Notes: generated by a model not told the origin, from the letters alone. Counted from the stretch's first letter, positions 8,360-22,985 are shown. The stretch: DNA of 64,000 nucleotides from Curtobacterium sp. MCBD17_035 (GCF_003234815.2 NZ_CP126279.1:2108001-2172000); one strand, 5' to 3'. Numbers and translations: made by a program.

Positions 8360-9655
8360 TCAGTTCGAGTTCGACGCCGACTTGACCGCGGCCTGCATGT
8401 CCTTGAGTGCCTGCTGCACCGACTTCGAGCCCTTGAGCGCGGCGTACGCGTTGTCCTGGATCGCCTTCGTGACCGCGGGGTAGTACGGCGTCACCGGACG
8501 GGGTTCGGCGCTCTTGATCGAGGTGAGCAGCGTGGGCAGGTACGGCAGCTTCGACGTCAGGGCCGGATCCGTGTAGAGGCTCCCGACGACGGGCGCGAGG
8601 GACCCCTGCGTCGCGAAGAACTTCTGGGTCTCGTTCGACTCGAGGAACTCGAGGAAGTCATGCGCGGTCGCCTTGTGCTTCGAGTACACGCTGATCGCGG
8701 CGTTGTGACCACCGAGCGTCGACGATCCGATGCCGTCCGCGCCCGGGATCGGCGCGATCCCGAACGTGTCCTTGACCGTCGACGAACCATCGGTCTTCGC
8801 GAGGTTGTACACGTACGGCCAGTTGCGCAGGAACAGCAGCTTGCCGGACTCGAACGCCTGGCGTCCCTGTTCCTCCTGGTACGTGATCGCCTCGGCGGGG
8901 ATGTCGCCGTCCTTGAACGCGGTGACGAGGTTCTGCAGGCCTGCCCGGGCCTTCGCGGTGTCGAGCGTCGGTGTCGAACCGTCCTTCGCGAGCACCGATC
9001 CACCGGCACCGTTGATCGCCTCGGAGGTGTTCACCGTGAGACCCTCGTACTTGGCGAACTGACCCGCGTAGCACCCGATCCCGGCCCGCTCGGCGATCGA
9101 GCAGTCCTGCATCATGGCCGACCACGTCGTCGGCGGCGTCGTCACGAGGTCCTTGCGGTAGTACAGGAGCGCGCCGTCCGATGTCTGCGGTGCGGCGTAC
9201 AGCGTGTTGTTGTACGTCGCCGTCTTCACCGTCGGTGCGAGCAGCTTCGAGGTGTCGATCCGCATCTTCCCCGTGAGCGGCGTCAGCCAGCCCTTCGCCG
9301 CGAACTCGGCCGTCCACACGACGTCGACGTCGACGACGTCGTACCCCGAGTCCTTCGCCTGGAAGTGCTGCACCAGGTCGTCGTGCTGCTGGTCGGCCTG
9401 GTCGGACTGCTCCTTGAACGTCACCTTCTCGTCCGGGTGCGCGGCATTCCACTTGGCGATGAGCGGGCGGACGACGTTCGAGTTGTCCTTGCCCTGCACG
9501 TACGTGATCGGCCCGCGGCTGGTCTGGCCCGAGGCCGCGTCGCCGCCACCCGAACTCGAGCCGGAACCGCCGCTCGAACACCCGGCCAACGTCAGTCCGA
9601 TCACCGCGACGCCGGCCGCACAGACGATGCGCAGCTTCCCTCGTGTCCTGTCCAC
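8360..9655 (-). CDS. Sugar ABC transporter substrate-binding lipoprotein
   Basis: This is a 431-aa extracellular receptor. Signal peptide and lipobox are clear (VIGLTLAGCSSGG; Cys about 26), followed by a Ser/Gly linker. The mature protein has the cluster B/D fold features DVVDVDVVWTAEFAAKGWL and FLRNWPYVYNLA and the late LGGHNAAISVYSKHK segment. These resemble trehalose/maltose receptors (ThuE/LpqY type). GTG at 9655 is preceded by GAGGAG. It heads the importer operon and is divergent from the EndoH-like gene, suggesting that it may bind glycan fragments released by that enzyme. Confidence 0.92.
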   Translation of the reverse strand: MDRTRGKLRIVCAAGVAVIGLTLAGCSSGGSGSSSGGGDAASGQTSRGPITYVQGKDNSNVVRPLIAKWNAAHPDEKVTFKEQSDQADQQHDDLVQHFQAKDSGYDVVDVDVVWTAEFAAKGWLTPLTGKMRIDTSKLLAPTVKTATYNNTLYAAPQTSDGALLYYRKDLVTTPPTTWSAMMQDCSIAERAGIGCYAGQFAKYEGLTVNTSEAINGAGGSVLAKDGSTPTLDTAKARAGLQNLVTAFKDGDIPAEAITYQEEQGRQAFESGKLLFLRNWPYVYNLAKTDGSSTVKDTFGIAPIPGADGIGSSTLGGHNAAISVYSKHKATAHDFLEFLESNETQKFFATQGSLAPVVGSLYTDPALTSKLPYLPTLLTSIKSAEPRPVTPYYPAVTKAIQDNAYAALKGSKSVQQALKDMQAAVKSASNSN

Positions 9656-9831
9656 TGTCGTCTCCTCGTTGAGATCGCAGGCGACACGCCTGAGCAGGCC
9701 TCATTGCCCGCTGGTTCGGGACGGTACCCCCGGAAGGGGGAGGCGCGCACCCGCTCGGGGCGTCGCGACACCACATCGTTATCAACCCGCTGGACGCCGG
9801 CCCGACTCCGAGGACGAGGCTGGTGCGGGGT

Positions 9832-9851
9832 TGACTGAAGCGCTTCAGTCA
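9832..9851. promoter_or_regulatory. 20-bp perfect palindrome, probable LacI-family operator
   Basis: TGACTGAAGCGCTTCAGTCA is identical on both strands. The core GAAGCGCTTC has the central CG dyad that LacI/GalR regulators bind. It sits 58 bases before the EndoH-like start and 176 bases before the receptor gene start, in a good place to control both. TTGACT at its left edge (9831-9836) could be the -35 of the EndoH-like gene. The regulator is not in the window. Confidence 0.75.
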
Positions 9852-9909
9852 TCCACGCTCGGTCCACGGCGAAGAACACCGCCACCCACCCCACTCGACG
9901 AGGAGTGCC

Positions 9910-10881
9910 ATGCGCAGGACCACCACCACCACCGGGACCCGCGGGACCGTCACCCCCAGGAGCACCAGGCGATGGTGCATCGGGGCCGCGGCCGCCATCA
10001 CGCTTGCGGCCGTGCCGCTCGCACCGTCCGCTGCGGACGCGGCGACGGCAGGCCGTCCGGACCACGGACATCAGCAGCACCACGCCGTCAAGCACGGCCC
10101 GACCAGCGTCGCGTACGTCGAGGTCAACAACGACCAGCTCGCGAACGTCGGCCGCTACACGCTCGCCGACGGGGCGAACGCGTTCGACATCGGGATCATC
10201 TTCGCCGCGAACATCGACGACGACGGCACGAAGGCGCAGCTGTCGCTCAACGCCAACGTGCAGGCGACGCTCGACCAGGCCGCCACGCAGATCCGGCCCC
10301 TGCAGGCGAAGGGGATCAAGGTCGAGCTGTCCATCCTCGGCAACCACGAGGGCGCCGGCATCGCGAACTTCTCCACACCCGCCGCCGCCGCGGACTTCGC
10401 ACGGCAGGTCCGCGACGTCGTCACGAAGTACCGGCTCGACGGCATCGACCTCGACGACGAGTACTCGGACTACGGCGTGAACGGCACGCCGCAGCCCAAC
10501 GCGCAGTCGATCGGCTGGCTCATCTCGGCGCTCCGGGCGGACCTGCCGCACAAGCTGCTCTCGTTCTACGACATCGGCCCGGCATCGACCAGCCTCGACG
10601 CTTCGAGCCCGCGCATCGGCTCGAAGCTCGACTACGCCTGGAACCCCTACTACGGCACCTACAGCGCCCCGGCGACACCCGGCCTGCCGAAGTCGCGGCT
10701 CTCCCCCGCCGCCGTCGACATCCAGAGCACCCCGATCGCGACCGCGCAGGCGCTCGCACGACGGACCGAGGCTGAGCACTACGGCGTGTTCATGACGTAC
10801 GACCTGCCCGACGGTGACGACAGCGCGTACGTGTCAGCACTCACGCAGAGCCTCTACGGACAGGGTGCGACGTACCGCTGA
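9910..10881 (+). CDS. Secreted GH18 endo-beta-N-acetylglucosaminidase, EndoH-like
   Basis: The product has 323 aa. Residues 1-46 form a long Sec-type signal (AAAAITLAAVPLAPSAADA). The mature TIM barrel contains VAYVEVNNDQLANVGRYTL and the catalytic segment LDGIDLDDEYSDYG (about residues 177-190); DGxDxDxE is the GH18 signature, with Glu as the acid/base. The DDEYSDYG form is that of EndoH, which cuts between the two core GlcNAc residues of high-mannose N-glycans. Substrate assignment is by family resemblance only. GAGGAG lies 5 bases before the ATG. It is divergent from a sugar importer and shares its palindrome; a hairpin terminator follows. Confidence 0.88.
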   Translation: MRRTTTTTGTRGTVTPRSTRRWCIGAAAAITLAAVPLAPSAADAATAGRPDHGHQQHHAVKHGPTSVAYVEVNNDQLANVGRYTLADGANAFDIGIIFAANIDDDGTKAQLSLNANVQATLDQAATQIRPLQAKGIKVELSILGNHEGAGIANFSTPAAAADFARQVRDVVTKYRLDGIDLDDEYSDYGVNGTPQPNAQSIGWLISALRADLPHKLLSFYDIGPASTSLDASSPRIGSKLDYAWNPYYGTYSAPATPGLPKSRLSPAAVDIQSTPIATAQALARRTEAEHYGVFMTYDLPDGDDSAYVSALTQSLYGQGATYR

Positions 10882-10910
10882 CCGGAACGGCCGAGCGCGA
10901 CGCCCGGCGC

Positions 10911-10940
10911 GGGAGGGACGGTGGCGGCACCGTCCCTCCC
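10911..10940 (+). terminator. Terminator of the EndoH-like gene
   Basis: A perfect 13-bp stem (10911-10923 with 10928-10940) with loop GCGG, starting 30 bases after the stop. There is no T-run. Confidence 0.75.
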
Positions 10941-11014
10941 GCTCGCCCCAGGAGATCGTGCCGTCGACGGGCCGGCACGCCCGCCGGGCGCTCGCGACTG
11001 TTCCCCGGAAAAGC

Positions 11015-11044
11015 AGCAGGCCCCCGATCGCTCGGGGGCCTGCT
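11015..11044 (-). terminator. Rho-independent terminator of tRNA-Gln
   Basis: A perfect 13-bp stem (11015-11027 with 11032-11044, loop TCGC on plus). On the minus strand it is followed by GCTTTTCC, giving the T-tract expected downstream of tRNA-Gln. Confidence 0.85.
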
Positions 11045-11049
11045 CGCTG

Positions 11050-11121
11050 CTGGGGTACCTGGACTCGAACCAAGAACAACTGAACCAGAATCAGCCGTGT
11101 TGCCAATTACACCATACCCCA
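11050..11121 (-). tRNA. tRNA-Gln (CTG anticodon)
   Basis: The minus strand forms a 72-nt cloverleaf: acceptor TGGGGTA with TACCCCA, D-arm GTGTAATTGGCAACAC, anticodon stem GCTGA/TCAGT with loop TTCTGGT (anticodon CTG), T-arm CTTGGTTCGAGTCCAGG, and discriminator G. CCA is not encoded. Confidence 0.95.
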
Positions 11122-11174
11122 CTGGTCACGAGGCAGCCTCGGACCCTGGTTCCGTGGTGTCCGGAACCGAGTGT

Positions 11175-12182
11175 CTACTGTACAGCATCCCGAGCAGGCC
11201 GAAGACCACGGACGAGGTCACGATGGACGGCAGCGGCCGTCACGGCGCCGGCGCCAGCCGCGACGATGAGCTGCTCGGGGCCGGGCGGGGTGACATCGCC
11301 CACGGCGTACAGTCCCGGGACACCCGTCCGGCCGTGCCGGTCGACCACGACGAACCCGTCCTCGTCGTGGTCCAGCCGCGTGTCGAGGAAGTCGAGGTCG
11401 ACGTGCCACCGGGGTCGCACGAAGCCGGCGACGCGCGGGACCACGACGCCGTCGACGAGCCGGACGCCCGTCAGTCCATCACGTCCGCCCTCGAGGTCGG
11501 CGATCGCCCGGTCCTCCACACCCACCCCGGCGGCATGGAGGCGAGCGCGGTCGTCCTCCGACAGACGGCCCACGCCGTTCGTGAACACGACGAGGTCGTC
11601 CGTCCACGCCGCCAACACGAGCGCGCGCTCCGCCAGGTCGTCGGTCTCCCCGATCAACGCCAGCGGCTGCCCGGCCTTCTCGTACGCGTCGCACTCCACG
11701 CAGCTGTGCACGCTCGTCCCGTAGTACGCACGGAGGCTCGGGAGGCTCGGGAAGCTCTCGCGGAGTCCCGTCGCCACGACGACGGCCGCACCACGCGCCG
11801 CGAGGGGCGTTCCCCGCCAGGCGCCCGAGACCACCCAGCCGCCAGCGTCCGCGTGGACCTCATCCACCACCGCCTGCGTGACCGTCGCCTCGGGGTAGGC
11901 CTCGACCTCCTCGCGACCGAGCTTCCGGAGCTCGAGGGGCGACACACCGTCACGGGTGAGGAACCCGTGCGACCGCAGCGTCGCCGCGTTCCGCGGGCGG
12001 TTGGCGTCCACGAGCAGCACCCGCCTGCGCGCGCGCACGAGGTTGAGCGCGGCGCTGAGCCCGGCAGGGCCGGCCCCGATCACGACGACGTCGTAGTCGT
12101 CCGCGGGGGGCACGTCGTGGCCGTGCGGCGCCGCACGGGCGCTGCGCGGGGGCACCGCTCCCGCTCCGGACGAATCCGTCAC
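11175..12182 (-). CDS. Thioredoxin-reductase-like FAD/NAD(P)H oxidoreductase
   Basis: A 335-aa two-dinucleotide-fold flavoprotein. An N-terminal leader of about 28 residues precedes the FAD fold [26 protein letters not shown] (about 165-172) gives a CxxC pair at the position of the active disulfide of thioredoxin reductases, though the usual form is [27 protein letters not shown] is the second FAD-binding segment. The NADPH loop ([14 protein letters not shown]) lacks a clean GxGxxA, so the electron donor is uncertain. GTG at 12182 overlaps the gltX stop by 4 bp, so it is coupled to gltX. Confidence 0.82.
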   Translation of the reverse strand: MTDSSGAGAVPPRSARAAPHGHDVPPADDYDVVVIGAGPAGLSAALNLVRARRRVLLVDANRPRNAATLRSHGFLTRDGVSPLELRKLGREEVEAYPEATVTQAVVDEVHADAGGWVVSGAWRGTPLAARGAAVVVATGLRESFPSLPSLRAYYGTSVHSCVECDAYEKAGQPLALIGETDDLAERALVLAAWTDDLVVFTNGVGRLSEDDRARLHAAGVGVEDRAIADLEGGRDGLTGVRLVDGVVVPRVAGFVRPRWHVDLDFLDTRLDHDEDGFVVVDRHGRTGVPGLYAVGDVTPPGPEQLIVAAGAGAVTAAAVHRDLVRGLRPARDAVQ

Positions 12183-13666
12183 CGGTCGCGGAGCCGGCGG
12201 AGCCGGGTGAGCGTCGACGGCTTTCCAAGGATCTCCATCGACTCGAACAGCGGCGGACTCACCCGTCGCCCGGAGACCGCGACCCGCAGCGGACCGAAGG
12301 CGACCCGGGGCTTCAGGCCGAGCCCGTCGATGAGCGCAGCGCGGAGCGCCGACTCGATGGGCTCCGCGCGGAAGTCCTCGGTCGCCTCGAGGGCGTCGAT
12401 GGAGGCGTCGAGCACGGTCCGCGCGTCCTCCTTGAGGGTGGCGAGCGCGTCGTCCTCCATCGTGAGGTCGTCGTCCGCGACGAAGAGGAAACCGAGCATG
12501 CCCCGCGCATCGCTCAGGACGTTCATGCGCTCCTGCACGAGCGGCGCCGCGCGCTGCAGCACGGACCGCTCGTCCGCCGTCACCGGGTCGCTCAGCACGC
12601 CGTCGAGGTACGGGACCAGACGGTCCGTGAAGTCGTCGACGGCGAGGAGTCGGATGTGGTCGCCGTTGATCGACTCGGCCTTCTTGGGGTCGAACCGCGC
12701 CGGGTTCGGGTTGACGTCCACGACGTCGAACGCCGCCACCATCTCGTCGAGGGAGAACACGTCCTGGTCCGCCCGCAGCGACCAGCCGAGCAGCGCGAGG
12801 TAGTTCACCAGCCCCTCGGGGATGAACCCGTTCGCCCGGTGGTGGAACAGGTTCGACTCCGGGTCGCGCTTGGACAGCTTCTTGTTGCCCTCGCCCATCA
12901 CGTAGGGCAGATGCCCGAACCGCGGCACGAACGAGGTCACGCCGATCTGCACCAGGGCCTCGTACAGCGCGATCTGCCGTGGCGTCGACGAGAGCAGGTC
13001 CTCGCCGCGGAGGACGTGCGTGATCCCCATGAGCGCGTCGTCGACCGGGTTCACGAAGGTGTACAACGGCTTGCCGTTCGGTCGGACGACCACGAAGTCC
13101 GAGAACGATCCGGCGGGGAACGTGATGTCGCCCCGGACGAGATCAGCGAACCCGAGATCGCGGTCCGGGACCCGGAGACGGAGCGCCGGCTGCCGACCCT
13201 CGGCCCGGTACCCCGCACGCTCGGCCTCGGTGAGGTCGCGCTCGAAGTTGTCGTACCCCTGCTTCGGATCACGGCCGTTCGCGAGGTTCCGGGCCTCCAT
13301 CTCCTCCGGGGTCACGAACGACTCGTAGACGAGCCCCTCGGCCTTGAGGCGCTCGATGACGTCCACGTAGATGTCCGACCGCTCGGACTGCCGGTAGGGG
13401 CCGTGCGGACCGCCGACGTCGATGCCCTCGTCCCAGTCCAACCGCAGCCAGCGGAGCGCGTCGAGGATCTGCTCGTAGCTCTCCTCGCTGTCGCGAGCCG
13501 CGTCGGTGTCCTCGATCCGGAACACGAAGGTCCCGCCGGTGTGCCGCGCGTAGGCCCAGTTGAAAAGGGCCGTCCGGATCAGTCCGACGTGGGGCGTCCC
13601 GGTCGGGGACGGGCAGAAACGAACTCGGACGTCGGAGCCGGAGGCGGTGGTGAATGGCGCTGTCAT
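12179..13666 (-). CDS. gltX: Glutamyl-tRNA synthetase
   Basis: This class I aminoacyl-tRNA synthetase (495 aa) charges tRNA-Glu in the cytosol. The HIGH-type motif is [20 protein letters not shown] near residues 18-37, and the KMSKS-type motif is [10 protein letters not shown] near residue 265. The C-terminal anticodon-binding helical domain follows, ending LRRLRDR. ATG at 13666 gives the standard N-terminus. A likely -10 (TAGGAT) ends only 10 bases before the ATG, so the message may be leaderless. It lies between the tRNA-Gln/TrxB-like side and the rRNA operon, and is transcribed in the same direction as both. Confidence 0.97.
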   Translation of the reverse strand: MTAPFTTASGSDVRVRFCPSPTGTPHVGLIRTALFNWAYARHTGGTFVFRIEDTDAARDSEESYEQILDALRWLRLDWDEGIDVGGPHGPYRQSERSDIYVDVIERLKAEGLVYESFVTPEEMEARNLANGRDPKQGYDNFERDLTEAERAGYRAEGRQPALRLRVPDRDLGFADLVRGDITFPAGSFSDFVVVRPNGKPLYTFVNPVDDALMGITHVLRGEDLLSSTPRQIALYEALVQIGVTSFVPRFGHLPYVMGEGNKKLSKRDPESNLFHHRANGFIPEGLVNYLALLGWSLRADQDVFSLDEMVAAFDVVDVNPNPARFDPKKAESINGDHIRLLAVDDFTDRLVPYLDGVLSDPVTADERSVLQRAAPLVQERMNVLSDARGMLGFLFVADDDLTMEDDALATLKEDARTVLDASIDALEATEDFRAEPIESALRAALIDGLGLKPRVAFGPLRVAVSGRRVSPPLFESMEILGKPSTLTRLRRLRDR

Positions 13667-13675
13667 GACGCCCCG

Positions 13676-13681
13676 ATCCTA
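13676..13681 (-). promoter_or_regulatory. Putative -10 element of gltX
   Basis: TAGGAT on the minus strand ends 10 bases before the gltX ATG, downstream of the rRNA terminator. No good -35 is visible 16-18 bases upstream. If used, transcription would start within a few bases of the ATG. Confidence 0.35.
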
Positions 13682-13718
13682 CCGTGACGCCCGTCGACAC
13701 CGACCGGATACGACGAAA

Positions 13719-13760
13719 AGCCCCTGATCAGCACGCTCCTCGAGCGAGTGATCAGGGGCT
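13719..13760 (-). terminator. Terminator of the rRNA operon
   Basis: A perfect 12-bp stem (13719-13730 with 13749-13760) whose apical part can also pair (GCTC/GAGC). On the minus strand it is followed by TTTTCG. It lies 14 bases after the 5S gene. Confidence 0.9.
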
Positions 13761-13773
13761 TCCCTGACGTTGA

Positions 13774-13892
13774 GTCCGGCGGTGTCCTACTCTCCCACAA
13801 GGTCCCCCTTGCAGTACCATCGGCGCTGAGAGGCTTAGCTTCCGGGTTCGGAATGTGACCGGGCGTTTCCCTCTCGCTATGACCACCGGAAC
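13774..13892 (-). rRNA. rrf: 5S ribosomal RNA
   Basis: The minus strand reads GTTCCGGTGGTCATAGCGAG at the 5' end and ends GGACACCGCCGGAC, with the universal CCGAACCCGGAAGCTAAG internal segment. The ends pair as the terminal helix. Boundaries are good to a few bases. It is the last gene of the operon. Confidence 0.95.
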
Positions 13893-14000
13893 ACCATCGA
13901 TATTCACGATCATGTTCCGCAGTTGCTGCGGATGATCCCCGATCGCATATCGGGAACCACAAAGTGGACGCGAGCCCCACCCGAACGGGTGGGAAGTGTA

Positions 14001-19146
<5,146 letters not shown>

Positions 19147-19595
19147 AAAAACGTTCCCAACCACTCCGAAGAGCAGAAGGCGAATTTGATGCTGACTGAA
19201 AAGACTGTCTACTGACAATCATTCAATCCAAAGGAATTGTCCACGAACGCGCCAACCCGAAGGCCGACACGCACGGGGTCAATAAATTGGCATTGACAAT
19301 GTGCACGCTGTTGAGTTCTCAAGGACCAGACGCATCCGCTCATCCACCCGGGAACCCCCGGACATCAGCAACGAAGCTGTGTTCTTGGTTGTGCAACCGA
19401 TGTGCATCCCCCTACACGAGGTGGATGGCTCATCCCGAAGGAGAGGACCAGTTGCAGGTTTCACATCCTAAGCGTCGAAGCGATCAGGCGCAAGTCCCGA
19501 TCAGAACCTCGGTGGAGGACGGTCCCGCTTGAGGCCGGCTCGCTCCGGGACACTGTCCCGGCCGCTCCGCCGCACCTTTGGGGTGACGAGTGATT
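19147..19595 (-). other. 16S rRNA leader
   Basis: The region between the 16S gene and its probable promoter has no credible gene. It contains a boxA-like antitermination stretch, CCTTGAGAACTCAACAGCGT (minus strand, near 19306-19325), similar to the one in the 16S-23S spacer, followed by an A/T-richer segment that should pair with the 16S 3' flank for RNase III processing. Confidence 0.7.
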
Positions 19596-19624
19596 ACTTT
19601 ACGCACCACCCCACCACCCAGCAA
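19596..19624 (-). promoter_or_regulatory. Probable rRNA operon promoter
   Basis: On the minus strand TTGCTG (-35, 19619-19624) and TAAAGT (-10, 19596-19601) are separated by 17 bases, about 450 bases before mature 16S. The short A/T patch around the -10 stands out in the GC-rich setting. A second promoter is possible but not clear. Confidence 0.55.
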
Positions 19625-19776
19625 ACCACCCCACATCCCGGGCGTGTCGCGAAGTTGTCCCATGCAACCGCCGGGCTGTCCGCTCCTGGTTCCGCGCCCC
19701 GATCGTGGTCTGCGGAGCCGCGAACGCCGCGACCCCGGCACCGTGGCGGTGTCGGGGTCGAGGGCCGGGTCGGCCG

Positions 19777-19860
19777 GCGTCGGGGCTCGGTTCGGCGGCG
19801 TCGGAGCTCGGTTCGGCGACGTCGGGGCTCGGTTCGGCGGCGTCGGTGCTCGGTTCGGCG
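19777..19860. repeat. Four 21-bp tandem repeats upstream of the rRNA promoter
   Basis: Four head-to-tail copies of a 21-bp unit close to GCGTCGGGGCTCGGTTCGGCG, with single-base differences (GGGGCT, GGAGCT, GGGGCT, GGTGCT). A partial fifth copy runs into the FAH stop codon at 19869. The repeats lie between the 3' end of the FAH gene and the rRNA promoter. They are not CRISPR-like because there are no spacers. Confidence 0.9.
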
Positions 19861-19868
19861 GCGTCGGG

Positions 19869-20639
19869 TCAGCGTCGCGCGACGACCGGGTTGGTCAGCG
19901 AGCCGATGCCGGACACCGTGACCTCGACGATCTCGCCGTCGTTGATCGGGCCCACGCCCGCCGGGGTCCCGGTGAGGATGAGGTCCCCGGGCAGCAGGGT
20001 CCAGATCGAGGACACGAACTCGATGAGACTCGGGATGTCGTGGATCATCTCCGAGGTGGACGCCGCCTGCCGGATGTCGCCGTCCACGCGGGTCTCCAAC
20101 CGGACGTCGGACGGATCGAGGTCCGTCTCGATGACCGGGCCGATCGGGCAGAACGTGTCGAAGCCCTTCGCCCGGGTCCACTGTCCGTCGCGGGCTTGGA
20201 GATCACGGGCGGTCACGTCGTTGGCCACGGTGTACCCGAGCACGACGTCCGCGAAGTCCTCGCGACGGACGTTCTTCGCCAGGGACCCGATCACGACGGC
20301 GAGTTCGCCCTCGTGGTCGACCCGCCCCACGTCCTGCGGCAAGCGGATCTGGTCGTTCGGACCGATGATGGCCGTGTTCGGCTTGAGGAACACGATCGGG
20401 TCCTCCCCCGCGCGCTCATCCATCTCGGACACGTGCTCGGCGTAGTTGAGCCCGACCCCGATGACCTTCGACCTCGGGATCACCGGAGCGAGGAGCGTCG
20501 CGGTCCGCAGGTCCACCCGCTCCCCCGTCGTCTCGAACCCCTGGTACAGCGGGTCGCCCGCCAGGACCACGAGCGCTCGCTCGTCGAGGATGCCGTAACG
20601 GGGGTCCTCCCCCGGAGTGCTGAACCGTGCGATCTTCAC
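19869..20639 (-). CDS. Fumarylacetoacetate hydrolase (FAH) family protein
   Basis: A 256-aa cytosolic enzyme. The FAH core is visible: IGVGLNYAEHVSEMDERA, DPIVFLKPNTAIIGPND, the metal ligands in VDHEGELAVVIG (Glu pair), and GYTVANDVTARDLQ, then LILTGTPAGVGP. Members hydrolyse C-C bonds of diketo acids or decarboxylate oxaloacetate; the substrate cannot be named from sequence. GTG at 20639 is 9 bases after the ilvE stop, so it is at the end of the serA-leuB-ilvE run. A role in clearing an amino-acid-derived acid is only context. Confidence 0.88.
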   Translation of the reverse strand: MKIARFSTPGEDPRYGILDERALVVLAGDPLYQGFETTGERVDLRTATLLAPVIPRSKVIGVGLNYAEHVSEMDERAGEDPIVFLKPNTAIIGPNDQIRLPQDVGRVDHEGELAVVIGSLAKNVRREDFADVVLGYTVANDVTARDLQARDGQWTRAKGFDTFCPIGPVIETDLDPSDVRLETRVDGDIRQAASTSEMIHDIPSLIEFVSSIWTLLPGDLILTGTPAGVGPINDGEIVEVTVSGIGSLTNPVVARR

Positions 20640-20648
20640 GTGTCGACC

Positions 20649-21851
20649 CTACTGAGCCGCTGCCTCGTCGGTCCCGGACTCCGCGGAGCGGAGGGCATCG
20701 TCGCCCGCGTCGCCGACGGACGCCGCGCCCGGTTCGGTGAGCTGCACCATCCACCCGTGCGGGTCGGGGCGTCGCCCGTACTGGATGTCGGTGAGCTCCT
20801 GTCGCAGGGACATCGTGAGCTCGCCGGCACCCTGGGTCGGGGACCCGATCGTGATGTCCTCGCCCCGCAACTCGGCGATCGGGGTCACGACGGCAGCCGT
20901 TCCGCACGCGAAGGCCTCGGTGATCGTGCCGTCGGCGACCCCGTCGCGCCACTCGTCGAGGGCGACGCGACGGCGCTCGACGCGCAGGCCGCGGTCCTCC
21001 GCGAGGTGCAGGATCGAGTCCCGCGTGATGCCCTCGAGGATGCTGTCGGAGTCCGGGGTGACGAGCGTGCCGTCGGACCGGACGAGCACGACGTTCATCC
21101 CGCCGAGTTCCTCGAGGTACCGCCCCTCGACCGAGTCCAGGAACATCACCTGCTGACAGCCGTGCGCGTAGGCCTCTTGCTGCGGCAGGAGCGACGACGC
21201 GTAGTTCCCACCGGTCTTCGCCGCTCCCGTGCCGCCCTTGCCCGCGCGGCCGTACTGCGTCGACAGCCAGATCGAGACCGGCTTGGGACCCGAGGTGAAG
21301 TACGCCCCGGCCGGCGAGGCGATCACGTGGAATTCCACCTGCTGCGCGGCGCGCACCCCGAGGAAGGCCTCGGTCGCGATCATGAACGGCCGGAGGTACA
21401 GGCTCGTCTCGTCCGCCGACGGCACCCACTCGACGTCCGTCGCGACGAGGTGCCGGATGGCCGACACGAAGTCCTCGACCGGGAGTTCCGGCAGCGCCAG
21501 GCGTTCGGCGGACCGCTGGAACCGACGAGCGTTCGCCTCGGGTCGGAACCCCCAGACGGAACCGTCGGCGTGCCGGTACGCCTTGAGGCCCTCGAAGATC
21601 TCTTGCGCGTAGTGGAGCACGCTCGCGCTCGGGTCGAGCACGAGGGGCCCGTACGGATGGACGCTCGCGTCGTGCCAGCCGGACTCCACCGACCAGTGGA
21701 TGGTCGCCATGTGGTCCGTGAAGAACTTGCCGAACCCCGGGTCGGCGAGGATGGCCTCCCGTTCGGCCGCCGCGCGGCGGTCGGCGGAGGGGACCGTCCG
21801 GAACGCCGTCGTGAACGCCGTGTCGGTGCTGGTGGGTGTCGTGCTGGTCAT
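20649..21851 (-). CDS. ilvE: Branched-chain amino acid aminotransferase
   Basis: A 400-aa fold-IV PLP enzyme that makes Val, Leu and Ile from their 2-keto acids with glutamate. Signatures: LHYAQEIFEGLKAYRHADGS near the N-terminus, the Schiff-base lysine in GAAKTGGNYASSLL, YLEELGGMNVVLV, and ITRDSILHLAEDRG. The C-terminus has a tail of about 35 residues after the usual end (DIQYGRRPDPHGWM), rich in Ala, Asp and Ser. It sits between leuB and FAH on the same strand. Confidence 0.96.
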   Translation of the reverse strand: MTSTTPTSTDTAFTTAFRTVPSADRRAAAEREAILADPGFGKFFTDHMATIHWSVESGWHDASVHPYGPLVLDPSASVLHYAQEIFEGLKAYRHADGSVWGFRPEANARRFQRSAERLALPELPVEDFVSAIRHLVATDVEWVPSADETSLYLRPFMIATEAFLGVRAAQQVEFHVIASPAGAYFTSGPKPVSIWLSTQYGRAGKGGTGAAKTGGNYASSLLPQQEAYAHGCQQVMFLDSVEGRYLEELGGMNVVLVRSDGTLVTPDSDSILEGITRDSILHLAEDRGLRVERRRVALDEWRDGVADGTITEAFACGTAAVVTPIAELRGEDITIGSPTQGAGELTMSLRQELTDIQYGRRPDPHGWMVQLTEPGAASVGDAGDDALRSAESGTDEAAAQ

Positions 21852-21895
21852 GGTGTCTCCTGGGGACGGAGCGGTCGGTTCGGCGGACGCCGGGG

Positions 21896-22957
21896 TCAGG
21901 CCGCGGTGGTACGCGCGACGGCCGCGGCGATCGCGTCGCCGATCTCGGCCGTGGAGCGCGACGTGGCGCCGCGGCCCGCGATGTCCGCCTCGACCGCCCG
22001 CGTGATGGTCTCGGCCTCGGCCGTCCGACCGTGGTGGTCGAGCAGCAACGCGACGGACAGGATCGCGGCCGTGGGGTCGGCCCGCTGCTGACCCGCGATG
22101 TCGGGCGCGGACCCGTGGACCGGTTCGAACATGCTGGGGAAGGTGCCGTCCGGGTTGATGTTGCCCGAGGCCGCCAGACCGATGCCGCCGCTGATCGCGC
22201 CGGCGAGGTCGGTGATGATGTCGCCGAAGAGGTTGTCCGTGACGATGACGTCGAACACACCGGGCCGCTGGACCATGTGGATGGTCACGGCGTCGACGTG
22301 CTGGTAGTCCACGGTGACCTCGGGGTACTCGGCTCCGACGGAGGCCACGGTCCGCTGCCAGAGGTCGCCCGCGTGCACGAGGACGTTGCTCTTGTGCACG
22401 AGCGTCAGGTGGTGGCGAGGGCGACGACGGGCGAGGTCGAACGCATACCGCACGACGCGCTCCACGCCGAACGCGGTGTTGAGGCTCACCTCGGTCGCGA
22501 TCTCGGCCGGGGTGCCCTTGCGGATCACCCCGCCGTTGCCGACGTACGGCCCCTCGGTGCCCTCGCGGACCACGACGAAGTCGACCTCGCCGGGATCGGC
22601 GAGGGGGGAGGCGACGTCCGGGTAGACGCGCGTCGGTCGGAGGTTCACGTAGTGGTCGAAGGCGAACCGGAGGCGCAGGAGGAGACCGCGCTCGATGATC
22701 CCGCCCGCGAGCCGCGGATCGCGGGGGTCACCCCCGACCGCGCCGAGCAGGATCGCGTCGTGCCGGGCGATCGCGGCGAGGTCGTCGTCGGTCAGGACCT
22801 CCCCCGTCTCGAGGTAGTGCCCGGCCCCGAGGGTGTACTCGGTCCGTCGGATCGCGTCGGGCCCGACCACGGCGTCGAGGACCTTGAGGGCCTCCTCGAC
22901 GACCTCGGGGCCGATGCCGTCGCCACGGATCACGGCGAGGTCGATGGTGTCCGTCAT
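21896..22957 (-). CDS. leuB: 3-isopropylmalate dehydrogenase
   Basis: This 353-aa NAD-dependent enzyme oxidatively decarboxylates 3-isopropylmalate to 2-ketoisocaproate precursors in leucine synthesis. Key segments are [17 protein letters not shown] at the start, [20 protein letters not shown], the substrate arginines in [22 protein letters not shown], and [20 protein letters not shown] with the metal aspartates. The NAD loop is [14 protein letters not shown]. It is the family type found in actinobacteria. ATG at 22957 is 28 bases after the serA stop. Confidence 0.97.
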   Translation of the reverse strand: MTDTIDLAVIRGDGIGPEVVEEALKVLDAVVGPDAIRRTEYTLGAGHYLETGEVLTDDDLAAIARHDAILLGAVGGDPRDPRLAGGIIERGLLLRLRFAFDHYVNLRPTRVYPDVASPLADPGEVDFVVVREGTEGPYVGNGGVIRKGTPAEIATEVSLNTAFGVERVVRYAFDLARRRPRHHLTLVHKSNVLVHAGDLWQRTVASVGAEYPEVTVDYQHVDAVTIHMVQRPGVFDVIVTDNLFGDIITDLAGAISGGIGLAASGNINPDGTFPSMFEPVHGSAPDIAGQQRADPTAAILSVALLLDHHGRTAEAETITRAVEADIAGRGATSRSTAEIGDAIAAAVARTTAA

Positions 22958-22985
22958 GCGGGGCCTCCTGGTCGTGCGACCGCGG

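Noticed and set aside
19777..19860. CRISPR array
   Set aside because: The 21-bp units are directly adjacent without spacers, and there are no cas genes in the window.
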